Part shown: in pieces, positions 20,781-32,339 of the stretch
Layout of the letters: every line of letters starts with the position of its first letter
How positions within the stretch are numbered: position 1 is the stretch's first letter
Assembly (NCBI GenBank): GCA_024760905.1
Contig: CM045729.1
Coordinates: forward strand, 51,512,080-51,576,079
Direction of reading: 5' to 3'
Origin: Plotosus lineatus
Lineage: Eukaryota > Chordata > Actinopteri > Siluriformes > Plotosidae
Length of the DNA stretch: 64,000 bases
Translations under genes and position numbers: made by a program
The notes under the pieces: generated by a model
What the model saw: only the letters and a program-made list of their open reading frames with translations
The model's database searches: none
Told to the model about the DNA's origin: nothing

Positions 20781-21064
20781 GGCATTGTATTTTACTGGTT
20801 AGCATTCTCATCTCACAACAAGAAAGGCCTAGTTTTGAACCCTGTGGTTGTGTAGTTGTGGCTCAGTAGTTTGACATTCATACCGAAGGGCAATTTGAAA
20901 TTCACTTATCCTAATGTGCATGTGTTTGGCTTCTGGGAGGAAACCAGAAAAAACGTGGAGAGGATATGCAACTACAGTACACACAGAAACGGCCTGACCA
21001 AGGCTGGGACTCAAACCCAGAACTATCTTATTGTAATTTATTAACCATTATGCTGCCGTGCTGC
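20781..21064 (-). mobile_element. Two degraded V-SINE pieces
   Basis: Bases 20880-21064 read on the minus strand as a V-SINE (GGCAGCACGGCAGCATAATG, TTTCTGTGTGTACTG, GGTTTCCTCCCAGAAGCC). Just before it, 20781-20845 read on the plus strand resembles a second SINE head (CTCACAACAAGAAAGGCCTA). Confidence 0.5.
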
Positions 21065-21858
21065 CAAAATCAAGGATTTTTTAAAATTATTATTAAACGT
21101 ACTGTATATATGTTGTTTGATTTGAAAACCTTTACAAATCACACATATAGATCTCACATGGCCTATCTATTCCTCTACTTGCACAATCATTTCAAATCCA
21201 AAAGAGATTAAGTAATATAGCAATCCCACTATTTTACTGAGCATTGCACTGTTGAGTTAAAGCCACAGAAGTATTATAGCAGTATCAATACAACATGCTT
21301 CAATGATTTTTGAAAAGCATTCAAATAAATGTAACATGTATTAGAGAGGATCAAACAAGCAACAATGATTTTATGATTTTTATTTGTTTTCAATGAATTA
21401 TTCAGCCCTACACTTTATTAATATGATTCATAGCCCTCTCTAACACAATATTATGCTGCTCTTTGTTAGCCAATACTAGCTGTTGAGTGCATTATATCAA
21501 ATAGACACTTAAGGTGGTAAGCAGAATCAGAAGGCCAATGCTGTTGCTGCAGTAAGACCTGTGAGGTAATTAGATATTAATTTTACTGTTGGCACTTTGA
21601 ATAGACAACTGGCTCAAAGATGCTTAGCCAGACAGATTCATCTTGTAATTCAAAGTGAAAGGAAGAAAGAAAATTCAAAGTGGAGGGTAACACCAAAATT
21701 AAAATCTAACACTGCACAAACCTGGGGGTGGGGGGGACATCAGTACATTTGTTCAAAAAGTTTTTTTACATGGAATGTGAGTTCTGGGGCAGCGCATCCA
21801 CCACACAGCAAAAAGGTCCTTGACTTGATCCCTGAGTTGTAGTTTAAAGAATAAATAT
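21065..21858. other. Intron 2 sequence, nothing recognised
   Basis: AT-rich stretch with no convincing frame. The last 60 bases include a short G run (21724-21736). Confidence 0.5.
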
Positions 21859-23175
21859 ACCGTATTTGACGTGATAAGCGCCCAGGGTGCTTAAAAAATT
21901 GAACTGGGTGGGCGCTTATTAAAATGTTACCAGCAGAGTGGAACGGTAAGTGTATATTACCATCGAGGTGGAAAACATGAATAATAACAGAACAATATAT
22001 GAGTTTTACTGGTATTTGTGTTATTAATTTTGTGGAATCAACCAAACTATTTACATGAAAGCTGAAAATAAACAGAAAACAGCATAAATTTTTATAAAAG
22101 ACCTCTTACTTTTCCTTCCCGGGTTCTGTTCCTTTAAACATTTTCCTGAAAGTAAAATTGAGCCAATCAACATGAATGTCAACTTTAGCACATGGCACGT
22201 TGAACCAATCAACACGAACATAAACAAAAGCACATGACCAGGAATGTCTTTAAATTTATGAAGTTAGTGAGCAGGAGAATCGGGTGAAAAATACTCGTCA
22301 TCACTTTCTGATAGGTCCATATCTGGCTCATTGCTCCATTCATTTAGAGCATCCCATAGTTTTGCTGTAGCAGTTTCCAATGGTCATCATTGGTTGTTGG
22401 ACATTTACCAAGAGATCAGTAAAATATTTTCTGTTTTTTAAAGCACAGCGGAACAATCACATGTGTTGTTACTGATGAATATTATAGCCATTCCCCAGTG
22501 GCAGGGGGTCTTGAAATACAGTGGTACCTCACCTTATGATAGTCCCAGCAAACAAAAAATACAGGTTACGAAAAACATTTTCCAAAATTTTTTGTCTCTG
22601 TATACAAAACAAGTTCTCCTTACGAAACGCACCAAACGAGCCATTCAAAGATTCAAGCGCACCATTCAAACATTAAAACGCGCCATTCAAACAATGCATG
22701 AGTTGCTCTCCCATTGAATCTCCCAACATCCCGCCCCGCTGGCCTCCCTTTGGCTAGGCGTGATGACTGTTCCATCCATGTGTGTGTGTGATTTCCGGTG
22801 TAAGTGAAAAGAAGAAGCGGGCTCATGGCATGCGGTTGAGTGATATCGCAAAGGAATATGGTCAAACGATATTAAACAGAAGGAGGCCTTAAAAGGTATG
22901 CTTTTATCATTTTTAAAGGGTTTAGGGGGCAGTTTAGGGAGCCTTGGGATGCGGTTCAACTTACAAAAAGTCCAGGTTATGAAACCACTTACTGAACGGA
23001 TTCATTTCGTGACTTGAGGTACCACTGTGTACAAACACTTTATACAGTTACAGTGACTGATTGAATAAAATTGGTAAGTTTGATCTAAGATTTTGCTTCC
23101 AGTACACATGGGCCCTTATTAGAAGTAGGTTCAAAAACTCTGGGGGGTGGGGGGTGGGGGTATCTGAATACGGTA
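21859..23175 (+). mobile_element. Composite DNA transposon, copy 1
   Basis: The ends are ACCGTATTTGACGTGATAAG on the left and TGAATACGGTA on the right, with TA beside each, as in Tc1/mariner-pogo transposons. A second copy lies inverted at 38203-39690. On the minus strand around 22390-22260 a short frame ends in an acidic peptide (NEPDMDLSESDDEYFSPDSP) like the tail of a pogo-type transposase. A Tigger-like MITE (22519-23027) is inserted inside. Confidence 0.65.
22519..23027. mobile_element. Tigger-like MITE inside composite transposon copy 1
   Basis: Inverted termini CAGTGGTACCTCACC and TGAGGTACCACTG, preceded by TA. The interior includes a decayed piece of Tigger-type transposase N-terminus near 22805-22865 (frame reading RLSDIAKEYG). 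Its insertion point in the host element is the same as for 38395-39050. Confidence 0.78.
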
Positions 23176-23369
23176 TAAATAATACAAATAAATTCTGTAA
23201 TGAATTCTGAGAAAGCTGGTAATGAAGAAGGACCTGATGCTGTAGAAAAATAGAGTGAATGGATTGATGGGAGAATGGAGTGAAAATGACTTTAGTATCA
23301 TTGTTATTGAGATCCAGTAAACAAATCTTGGGGAGAAAGTGGAGTGAAGGGATCCAATATTCCACACTA

Positions 23370-24221
23370 TAGTCGGCCCCCAATTTACGAGATTAATCCA
23401 TTCCAGAGCCTGCTTCGTATCGCGGGGATTTCATAAGTAGCGGTCGCATTTTGCATGTTAAACAAACCCTTTAAAAATGATAAAAGTACACCAATTTTGT
23501 ATGAAATATGTGTTAAAATTAAAAGAAAATTATTTATTAAATCATTTAAACATTTTATTAACATATTAAACCATTTTATGAACATATTTATTAATTAAAC
23601 CATTATTATACATTTTTATTAACACACACACACACACACGCACACACCCACACGCACACACCCACACACACACACACACACACTCCTCTCTCACTCTCTC
23701 GCTCTCTCTCTTTCGCTCTCGCGGGCCACACCCACAAGACGTGAATTAAAAGCGCATTCCCTGCTTGACAAACTCAACTTTAATTTGATTCCTTGAGGGA
23801 TCTGGATGCCAGATGAGCTCAAATGCGCCCACATTTTTAAACATTTACTGAATTTAAACAACTTTAAAAACTAAAAACTAAAGCAGTATCCCCCTCTCTC
23901 TATCTCTCGCGCGCACGCTGCCGGCCACGCCCACAAGACGTGATTCAAATTGCATTCCCTGCTTGACCATTTACTGAATTAAAACAACTTTAAAAACTAA
24001 ACTAAAAACTAAAGTGTTATTCTTTCTCTCTGTCTCTCTCTCTCGCGCGCGCTGCGGGCCACGCCCACAAGACGTGAATTCAAAGCGCGTTCTCTGCTTG
24101 ACAAACTCAACTTTAATTTGATTCCTTGACGGATCGGAATTCCAGATGAGCTCAAATGCACCCACATTTATTAAACATTTACTGAATTAAGCAACTTAAA
24201 AAACTAAAGTAAAGCATTATT

Positions 24222-24271
<50 letters not shown>

Positions 24272-24748
24272 CGCTCTGCGGGCCACGCCCACAAGACGTG
24301 AATTCAAAGCACATTCCCTGCTTGAATATTTACTGAATTAAAACAACTTAAAAAAGTAAAGTAAAAACTAAAGCGTTATTCTCTCTCTCTCTCTCGCTGC
24401 GAGCTGCGGGCCACGCCCACAAGATGTGAATTCAAACCGTGCTTGACAAGCTCAACTTTAATTTGATTCCTTGACGGATCGGAATTCCAGATGAGCTCAA
24501 ATGCACCCACATTTATAGAACATTTACTGAATTAAACAACTTAAAAAACTAAACTAAAAACTAAAGAGTGACGCTTCTATCTGGGAGGCCAGCGGGGCTG
24601 GGTGTTGAGAGACAGCCAATGAGAGAGCAACTCGTCCAGTGAAATTTTGATTGGCACATTTGAATTTTGAATTTCTTTTCGTGAGAGGGGGTTGTTTCGT
24701 AACCCGGGGATTCGTACATATGTGTCTTCGTAAGTTGGGGGGCGACTG
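23370..24748. mobile_element. Tigger-like element with internal higher-order repeat
   Basis: Termini AGTCGGCCCCCAATTTACGA (left) and TAAGTTGGGGGGCGACTG (right) are inverted repeats of the Tigger/pogo type, with TA before the left end. The interior shares the segment AGCCAATGAGAGAGCAACTC with the copies at 38395 and 54399. It contains five tandem units (23721-24580) and pyrimidine-rich microsatellites. No transposase frame is visible. Confidence 0.72.
23721..24580. repeat. Tandem array with alternating long and short units
   Basis: Five units start with GCGGGCCACGCCCACAAG-like sequence at 23721, 23921, 24054, 24278 and 24406. Units 1, 3 and 5 carry a block of about 75 bases (AACTTTAATTTGATTCCTTG through CAGATGAGCTCAAATG) that units 2 and 4 lack at the same point. 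Each unit ends in a TC-rich microsatellite of differing length. Confidence 0.88.
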
Positions 24749-25213
24749 TGATGTTTATGTAAAGGCCTGCAGGGGATATGAAATGCTCAGAAGATATGGT
24801 ACTGAGGGTTTAATGGTCAATCCAGGTTTGAGAATAAGGCGTGTGTGCAGGTACTGATCAGCAGTGGAGCTAACACATAAACAGTGCTTGTGACTGAACC
24901 TAACAGTGACACAACAGTAGGATGGATTGGTTCAGCAATTGTATGAATGAATGAAAAGTTATATGTCATGCTGAGCACACTGTTGTTTTACTAAAGAGTG
25001 TGTTTAAATTGGTCAAATCTGATGGCAAAAGGACATAGCATCATGCACATCATAGTATACCAACCAAAGTACAGTAGTCAAATATAAAATAGTGTTCTCA
25101 GTGCAAGTACCAGAATCTATGAAAAAGTTATTTTCTTGATTAGTCATCAGATACCCAATCATATCCAGCAGCAATGTATGAGGAACCAGATTTAACAATA
25201 GCTGAACTTAGAA
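24749..25213. other. Intron 2 sequence, nothing recognised
   Basis: No coding frame or repeat family was identified in this interval. Confidence 0.45.
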
Positions 25214-25475
25214 CATGCCTATTCCAGCCTACTCTGGGTGAAGGAGCGGTACACCCTAAACAGATCCCCAGTCTATTGCAGGGCCAACATGGACACAAAC
25301 ATTTACACTTAGGGTAAATTTAAAACAGCTAATTAGCACAGTATTTGACTTGTGTGAGTAAACTGCAGTATCTAAAGGAAACCCACACAAACACATGGGA
25401 AGACATGCAAACTCCACAGAGAAACAACTCAGGACTTGAACCCAGGACCTTCTTGCTGTGAGGCAGAAGTGCTCA
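25214..25475 (-). mobile_element. V-SINE, degraded
   Basis: Minus strand: CCTCACAGCAAGAAGGTCCT head, TTTCTCTGTGGAGTTTGCAT centre, and a worn tail. Confidence 0.65.
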
Positions 25476-25989
25476 TGCTTCCAATAAATAAAAAGAGTGG
25501 CATCAGGAAAATCGCTGAGAAATACAGTAAAAATGAAGAGAGACAAACAGAAAGGTCTGCAGCTGTGCATGTGTTTCTGGGGTCTGCTATCAATTGTCCT
25601 GTCAAAAGATGCTAATGAGCTAGTAGATCAATTAATCAGGAAAACTGTATCACCATAATAGAAACACAGTTTACTGTAGAAGCTCTTGCATGTACTGGGA
25701 TGTCGACATATAGTACAGTACGCAATATTTTAAGAGACAACATTATCCATTTTATCTGTGACTTATGAATGACAAGTTCCACAAAGGATTGTATAAACGA
25801 GGCCAAGCAGCAAATCATTGTCTCAGCCTGTATTTAAGAATATATTTATGTGCTCAAAGCACAACATTCCCACAACATCTCTTAGGTAGAGCTTAGTGAC
25901 ATGGCTGATGCATTGCACTGATGTGGTTTTTTTATATGCTTTTCAGTGTGCATTAGCATCACATTAATGCCTGCACTACTTGCCACTGA

Positions 25990-26025
25990 ATTAATGATGA
26001 AACTGTGTGTGTGTGTGTGTGTATA

Positions 26026-26105
<80 letters not shown>

Positions 26106-26106
26106 C

Positions 26107-26148
<42 letters not shown>

Positions 26149-26151
26149 TAG

Positions 26152-26207
<56 letters not shown>

Positions 26208-26235
26208 AATATATATATATATATGTGTATGTATA

Positions 26236-26277
<42 letters not shown>

Positions 26278-26280
26278 ATG
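25990..26280. repeat. Compound (TG)n/(TA)n microsatellite
   Basis: About 290 bases alternate between TG-rich and TA-rich runs. Both strands show long open Ile-Tyr/Cys-Val frames, which are artefacts of the repeat. Confidence 0.95.
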
Positions 26281-26823
26281 AGTGCGTGTGCACATGTGTT
26301 TGTATGTGTGTACAAAAGATGTAGAGAAATAGAATAACAGGGAGAGAGAGAGAAAAGACAGCAGTAGGAATAGCGAGACAGAAACAAGAAAGTGTGGGTG
26401 ATTATGAGTGCAAGGAAGAGAAAGACCTAGAACAGAGTGTAGCTATTGTTTCAACTGAGGCATTGCTTTGAAATGCCATATGAGCAATAACTAGTGTAGG
26501 CTCAGCATCCATTTGTGTCAACAGTCTCTGGCAAGCATTCAGCTGTGTCAGTTTGTAGAGAAGGATTCACTCAAACAAAGTGAATGGCACAAACATTTTT
26601 TTATTTATTATTAATAAAAGATACTTTATGGCCTTAGTTTTCACCGAGAGATACTTTGAATTGGATTACATAAATTACACTCTGATTGTGGATATTTGGA
26701 GATCAGCACTGTGAACTTCCTTTATTTTAAATACACAGCCAGTCACATTCTCAATGGTCTATCACTAGGCATATAACTTATTCTCCTCTGTAATACATAC
26801 ATATCTTAGATGATGCTATTCAC
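26281..26823. other. Intron 2 sequence, nothing recognised
   Basis: A short GA-rich run (26341-26354) follows the microsatellite. Otherwise no feature is recognised. Confidence 0.45.
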
Positions 26824-27164
26824 GTTCATTCATTCATTTTCTGAACTGCTTAGTCCTAATTAGAGTCGAGGGAAGGCTTGGTGCCCATCTTAGCTGACTC
26901 TTGGTGAGGCCAGAGTACACCCTGGACAGCTTGCAAAGGATTGCAGGACAGAAACATGCTGATGGCTATGCAGGTACTCTTGACAAAAGTCAGCAATGGT
27001 TCTTTTACATGCCTCTCACCATAGACAGTGAGCTACATGACCGGCCTTTGATAACCCAATTAGCTGCACTGGTGGACAGCAATGACAACCTGTTGATAGT
27101 GAGGCTTCAACCCACGACACTGGGATCAGTAATCCAGAACCTTACCACTGGGCCACCACTGACT
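26824..27164 (-). mobile_element. tRNA-derived SINE, near full length
   Basis: Minus strand: head TGGTGGCCCAGTGGTAAGGT, body TCACTGTCTATGGTGAGAGG, tail TCCAGGGTGTACTCTGGCC and a GAATGAAT end. Confidence 0.8.
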
Positions 27165-27183
27165 CCGTATTATTCACTTTACT

Positions 27184-27535
27184 CGATCACTTTCTGAACT
27201 GCTTAATCCTCAATTAGGGTCACAGGGAGGCTGAAGTCTATTTCTCTCCTGAAAATGTGCAAAGACAGGGTATACCCTGGACAGCTTACCAGACCATCAC
27301 AGGGCAACACGCAACTATTTATACTCACATCCACACCTAGGGGTGACTTGAATGATAAAAAATAGCCAATTAGCCTGATGTGCATGCCTTTGGACTAGGG
27401 AGGAAACAGGAGCACCTGAAGGAAACCCATGCAAGCACGGGGAACACCAGCAAACTACACAAAGAAATACTTAAGACCAAGACCTTCTTTCTGTGATGCA
27501 GAAGCACTAAACACTATACCACTGTGCGTTCGCAT
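27184..27535 (-). mobile_element. V-SINE, near full length
   Basis: Minus strand: head GTATAGTGTTTAGTGCTTCT, then AAGAAGGTCTTGGTC, centre TGCTGGTGTTCCCCGTGC and CCTAGTCCAAAGGCATGCAC, and the L2-like tail. It lies directly beside the SINE of the other family at 26824-27164. Confidence 0.72.
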
Positions 27536-28159
27536 TATCCAATTAGAAATAATACATTAATAAAGGTCTTAGATAGTTAAATACGCCTGCAACTCTTAGC
27601 CTTTTTTGTATAATGAACACATTGTAAGGTGACACACCCACCCTAACACATGTTATTTAGACAGATTTATAGCGCAATTATAACGCTTGGTTGGGATAAA
27701 AAATCTCCTCGGACACTACATACTGTATATGTCATGCATGGGATCCTTATGTGCTCGACTTTCAGACTACTGTATTAAAGCTTCTTATTTGAGGAGGCAG
27801 TGTTATCATTTGGAGCCACAGTCTTCAACAGTCCTCACTCACTGGTTTCTATCTTGCTTACTAACACAGCCGCTCGGGTTCTCTTATTTTTAAAGACAAA
27901 AATATGACCAGGACTAAGTTCTATAAAATGGCTTCAAATTCAAATAGTTCTTGCAAGTTTACCCAAGCTTTTAAATACTGGAAATAAAATATCATAAACT
28001 CATTTATGGTAGCTAACACTCATTTGTTATACTTGGTGTATACAGTGTGGCAGTGCCCTGATGGAGCTTCAATCCTGTGTAGCACCCCTTGATACTTGGG
28101 GTCCATCACAGACTCAGCAAACAGAGGATGCGGTTGGGGTAAATGATGGTATCCATCAG
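27536..28159. other. Intron 2 sequence, nothing recognised
   Basis: No supported gene or repeat family. Confidence 0.4.
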
Positions 28160-28600
28160 TCATTGGACAGTGGTGGGAAGTTGCTTCTATGGCACACATT
28201 GCTGTAAAACGTTAATACTTGGTTGGTGCATCAACAAGGTGTGTGACTACCAACCTGGAGATCACCAGGTTGATGCGACAGCCATCCACAACCAGGAGTC
28301 CATGGGAGCTAATTGGCCAAGCTCTCACGTGAAAGAGAGATGGCATACACTTAATTCCTTGTCACTCACAGTGATCACCAGCCGTTCATGGGTGTTTGGG
28401 AGCTCACTCTTACAAGGGGCAGGTGGTGCTTTCCCTCCGAGCGTGTTCAAGTGTTGCATGCGTAGCAGTTCAGAAAGAGGCGGGTGGCAGCATCACATGT
28501 CACAGAGGGGGCATGTGCATGCACACTCCACTCACTGGTTGGTGGTGATTATGTGACAGGGAAGGCAACGCTTGACGGGTGAGAATTGGATAAAACTAAA
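28160..28600 (+). mobile_element. Unclassified SINE-like repeat
   Basis: The body (TCACGTG...TCACTCACAGTGATCACCAG) and tail (CATGTCACAGAGGGGGCATG, then GACGGGTGAGAATTGGAT) match, with many differences, the minus-strand element at 45071-45440. That match is the main evidence that both are copies of one dispersed repeat. Confidence 0.55.
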
Positions 28601-28899
28601 TCAGGGAAGAAAAAAGTTAATACTGGCTGAACCAGAAGGTGTTTGGGTCCTTGCTCTTGGCTCTCTTCCCCATCTTGCTTCTAGACCATCAGCTTTGGGA
28701 TCTGTCTCTTCTCTTGCTGCCTAGTGTGTCTTGTCCCTTTGTGTGTGGGTGCAGTTGTGATGCAGTTGTCACTATTGTTCACTTCACCAGTTGGTGGAAC
28801 GTTTTTGGTGTGGACTGGTATAGACACATACATACATTATCTTTGGGCCATTGCATGCGCTCTTTTACTATGTTGGCCACACTTTCATTTCATTCCTGC

Positions 28900-29395
28900 A
28901 CATTTTACAGAAAGTTAACAAGGGAACAGAATTGGGAAGGTTGTTCCTCCCATGCTTTGGTGACTAAAGCATGGAGGCCCTTGGGTCTTTGCCTAAATAG
29001 GACTTTGAAAGTGGTGAACTCGGTAGAAGTTTGGATGTCTCTCAACTGGCATAGAACACATAATAATGTATGATTGAACTCCATCAGCCTGATATTCTGA
29101 CAGTTAGAGGAAAAGGTCAGCAGGTATTTTAGAGGTCTTCCATGAGTTTGGACATGAAAGGGGGTATCCTGATACCTCCTTTTGGGGGTTGCTTTACTCA
29201 AAGGGATGGAATCAGGTTAGCAGTAATGATGATCAGAATGTATTCAGAATTAAGCAGCAGTCTCTCCTTCAGTCCAACCCACTTCAACGGGACCCTGATA
29301 ATCTGCAGTGGGAACAACGGGCTGGATTGTAGGTACACGTCCACTGTACTGATGCAGTCACTCGCAAATGTTGCAGACCTCTGCAATTATACTGG
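28900..29395 (-). mobile_element. Second Ty3/Gypsy-like integrase remnant
   Basis: Minus-strand frames give, in integrase order, NSEYILIIITANLIPSLSKA (compare EYILVI-type core strands), a decayed middle, and TEFTTFKVLFRQRPKGL followed by VTKAWEEQ. The last block resembles the TGFTPFELLFGR region that follows the integrase core in Ty3/Gypsy-type elements. It is a distinct element from the remnant at 10.8-12.7 kb, judging by these motifs. Confidence 0.6.
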
Positions 29396-29439
29396 GCAAG
29401 GAAAATTATCCCTTTTTAAAAATAAGTTCTGGCATCCCA

Positions 29440-29546
29440 CACAGTAAAATCCCTGGTGTTAAAATAACACCCAGATTGTTCAATTGTGTCCAGTATAAAT
29501 ACAAACACTGTAGGGTGTTAATTCAACACTGACTATTTTGCTCTGC
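29440..29546. mobile_element. Short palindromic MITE
   Basis: Arms CAGTAAAATCCCTGGTGTTA and the complement of TTCAACACTGACTATTTTG face each other, with paired TAACACCC/GGGTGTTA blocks inside. This is the size and form of common fish foldback MITEs. Confidence 0.6.
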
Positions 29547-30521
29547 ATACTCTATTGCCTCTTAGTGGGTGGGCATAAGCCAGGTAATGATGTTGATTTT
29601 ATTTTTATATGGTGTTCCACAAGGAGAGTGCAATGGTAATAGAGGAGCCCCTTCTCTACCAGATTTTAGACTATGGGTAGCACTGCATATATCCATTCTG
29701 TGCCAGCTGCATATTCAGAAGGGATAGAAGATTGGGGGATGCAGGATCACCTTTGATACCAGCATCAGAATTGGTTCCCTCTTCTTTAGCCAATATTCCT
29801 AGGTGGGAAAGGACAGGGTGGTGTTGGGGGCTGACACCTTTTCCTTGGGGTTCTCCATCTCCTCTTCAGCTGAGACATGTGGGTAGCGAACCCTGGCCAG
29901 TCTCAACCTATTAGCAGGACACAGATGATCAAGTGGAAACATGTGCTCTTTCATTTACATTACAGTGAATGGGGAAAGAAATTGTATACATCTGGGTAGT
30001 CGGTATTAATGTAAAGTGGTCTGGATGCAGGAGGAACTGACAACATGGCTGGATGTCCCTCGGGGCACAGGCACTCGGGGGAGGAAATAAGGAGGTGAAG
30101 CTTCCTTCTGCAGCAGTAGCATCATCTGTGCTGAAGTCTGGAGGCAGAGGGAGAGTGGAGTCACATTACCAGCACACATTGCATCATTCAGCCAACTGTG
30201 AGCTGTGCTCCTTTTAATCTGGTTTCTGTGCCTTCAGGAAGAATTGCAAGAAAGCTCATCACTGGCTTCCAGTCTTACAGAGCTACTGTGTCACAACTCT
30301 CTGCCTTGTGCCCTTGGTTGTTTATAGCCAGTACTGTAGTGTGGAACTGCCCTTTCAGCACCACTGCCAGTGGAGCACTGCATGCACTACAGTGGTAGTA
30401 TGGTGAGGAGTGCCCTCCACATGTTGAGAGATAGCCTGTTGTGAGGGCTTGCCTACAACACACCTGTTATTTTTCATTTCATTATATTATCTGCACTGCT
30501 TTATTCTCTTTATTCGAGGAA
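29547..30521. other. Intron 2 sequence, nothing recognised
   Basis: GC content is somewhat higher than in the flanks, with several short frames but no family motif. It may be further decayed Gypsy sequence, given its position upstream of the integrase remnant. Confidence 0.35.
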
Positions 30522-30781
30522 GGAAGCTGGAGCCAATTCCAGCTTATTCTGGGTAAAAGGTGGGAACTTGCACAGCTCAGCAAGTACAAACACACCAACA
30601 AACAACCTTTAACACACACTATGGGGCAATTATAGCCAAAATTATGTGAGGAAATCTAGGCAAGCAAAGGGAGAACACAGAAACTCTACTCAGAAGTAGC
30701 CCCAGTGGGTATGGGCCTTAAACCCAGGACCTTCTTGCTTTGAAGAGGAAGTGCCTAAACACCACTTCACCACGCCACCCC
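30522..30781 (-). mobile_element. V-SINE, degraded
   Basis: Minus strand: GGGGTGGCGTGGTGAAGTGG head, AGCAAGAAGGTCCTGGG, and a decayed centre and tail. Confidence 0.6.
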
Positions 30782-30891
30782 ACCTGTTATGCAAACCTTT
30801 ATTAACTGCATTTTAAAAGACTGACATTATGAAATCCTAGGATGAACAGCAAAGACATTTTGTGTGTTTGCTTGTGTGTGTGTGTATGTAC

Positions 30892-30892
30892 A

Positions 30893-30954
<62 letters not shown>
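30892..30954. repeat. (AT)n microsatellite
   Basis: About 30 AT units preceded by a short TG run at 30860-30885. Confidence 0.95.
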
Positions 30955-30959
<5 letters not shown>

Positions 30960-31257
30960 CTTATATTAATTCAGTTACATTTGTACAGTACTTTTTACAA
31001 TTGACATTGTCACAATGCAGCTTTACACAGTAAAAGTAGCAGTTTACAAACTATAAAACAATTTAAATATTCACTCCAACCCCTGCATATCCCTATTGAG
31101 AAAGCCCAGGTGATGGTGGCAAGGAAAAACTCCCTCAGTTCATGCGAGGAAGAAACCTTGAGAGGAACCAGGCCCAAAAGGGAAACCCATCCTCACTTGG
31201 GTGAAACCATAAAGACACAAACTATATGAGAAACTTCATTACAGTCCAAAATGTAGT

Positions 31258-31605
31258 TCAGTTCAGTTCATTTTCTGTAACCGCTTAATCCTAATTTTGG
31301 GTTGCGAGGAGGCTGGTGCCCATCCCAGCCAACTTCGGGCAAGGGCAGAGTACACCCTGAACAGCTCGCCAGGCCATCGCAGGGCAGAAACACGCCGACG
31401 GCTTTGCAGCTACTCTTTACGAAAGTCAGCAATGGTTCTTTTACATGCCTCACACCATAGACAGTGGGAGACATGGCCGGCCTTTGATAACCTAGTTAGC
31501 TGCACTGAGGGGGGCAGTGACAACCTTGTGGAGAGTGGGACTTGAACCCCCAACCTTTGGATCAGTGATCCAGCGCCCTATACCACTAGACCACCACTGC
31601 CCCAC
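31258..31605 (-). mobile_element. tRNA-derived SINE with 12-bp target duplication
   Basis: A full-length minus-strand copy. The flanks repeat CCAAAATGTAGT at 31246-31257 and 31606-31617. The head carries TGGTGGTCTAGTGG and a good box B-like segment; the tail carries GAGCTGTTCAGGGTGTACTC. Confidence 0.9.
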
Positions 31606-31634
31606 CCAAAATGTAGTCTGGCTGGTTATACAAC

Positions 31635-31978
31635 TCATCCATTCATTCATTTTCTGTAACCGCTTAATCCTAATTAGGGTTGCGGGGGGCTGGCACCCAT
31701 CCCAGCTGACTCCGGGCGAGGGCAGAGTACACCCTGGACAGCTCGCCAGGCCATCACAGGGCAGAAACATGTTGACAAATATGTAGCTACTCTTGTCGAA
31801 AGTCAGGAATGGTTCTCTTACATGCCTCACACCATAGACAGTGAGAGACATGGCCTGCCTTTGATAACCCAGTTAGCTGCACTGGGGGGGACAGTGACAA
31901 CCCGTGGAGAGTGGGGCTTGAACCCCCAACCTTAGGATTAGTGATCTAGCACCTTTACCACCAGGCCACCACTGCCCT
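31635..31978 (-). mobile_element. tRNA-derived SINE with 9-bp target duplication
   Basis: A second minus-strand copy inserted a few bases to the right of the first. TTATACAAC flanks it at 31626-31634 and 31979-31987. Confidence 0.88.
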
Positions 31979-32196
31979 TTATACAACAACTGTAAGTCCT
32001 AAATAATTGTGTGGAAAAGAGTTTATATCACCAGGAGTGAAAGTCATGTTCAGTCTGTTTGTACACATCTGAGTCCATATAGATCTTCAGCAGGAGAGAA
32101 GGGTTTCCAAGATGAGAAGTTAAGGCCACAGGACTCAGGAAGCTGAAGGATCAGGCTCACCAGCATCCCAGAAGAAGAATTTGTACCTCAACAAAA

Positions 32197-32197
32197 G

Positions 32198-32223
<26 letters not shown>
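32197..32223. repeat. (CA)n microsatellite
   Basis: About 12 CA units, followed by a G run (32230-32239) and, at 32300-32332, a TATG tetranucleotide repeat. Confidence 0.9.
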
Positions 32224-32229
<6 letters not shown>

Positions 32230-32339
32230 GGGGGGGGGGTTGTTAGGTATACTCAAAATAGCATAATGGAATAAAAGAATTAATTACTGTATACAGTATA
32301 TGTATGTATGTATGTATGTATGTAAGTATGTAATGTCCA

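Larger units (their letters stand above)
30966..32175. mobile_element. Dispersed fish repeat (unclassified) hosting two SINEs
   Basis: The segments GACATTGTCACAATGCAGCT, GGCAAGGAAAAACTCCCTCA and GAGGAACCAGGCCCAAAAGG belong to a repeat I recall as abundant in ostariophysan genomes; its class is unclear to me. It resumes at 31606-31625 and 31979-32175 (TCTTCAGCAGGAGAGAAGGG) after two SINE insertions. Confidence 0.55.

Noticed and set aside
23721..24580. CRISPR-like spaced repeats
   Set aside because: This is eukaryotic DNA. The units are long tandem copies without unique spacers and lie inside transposon ends.
25882..26387. Several long Ile-Tyr, Cys-Val and Thr-His frames on both strands
   Set aside because: They are translations of TA and TG/CA microsatellites, open only because the repeats lack stops.
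28143..29073. Plus-strand frames of 137 and 144 codons as host genes
   Set aside because: They overlap a SINE-like repeat and the antisense side of a Gypsy integrase relic; no conserved domain is present.
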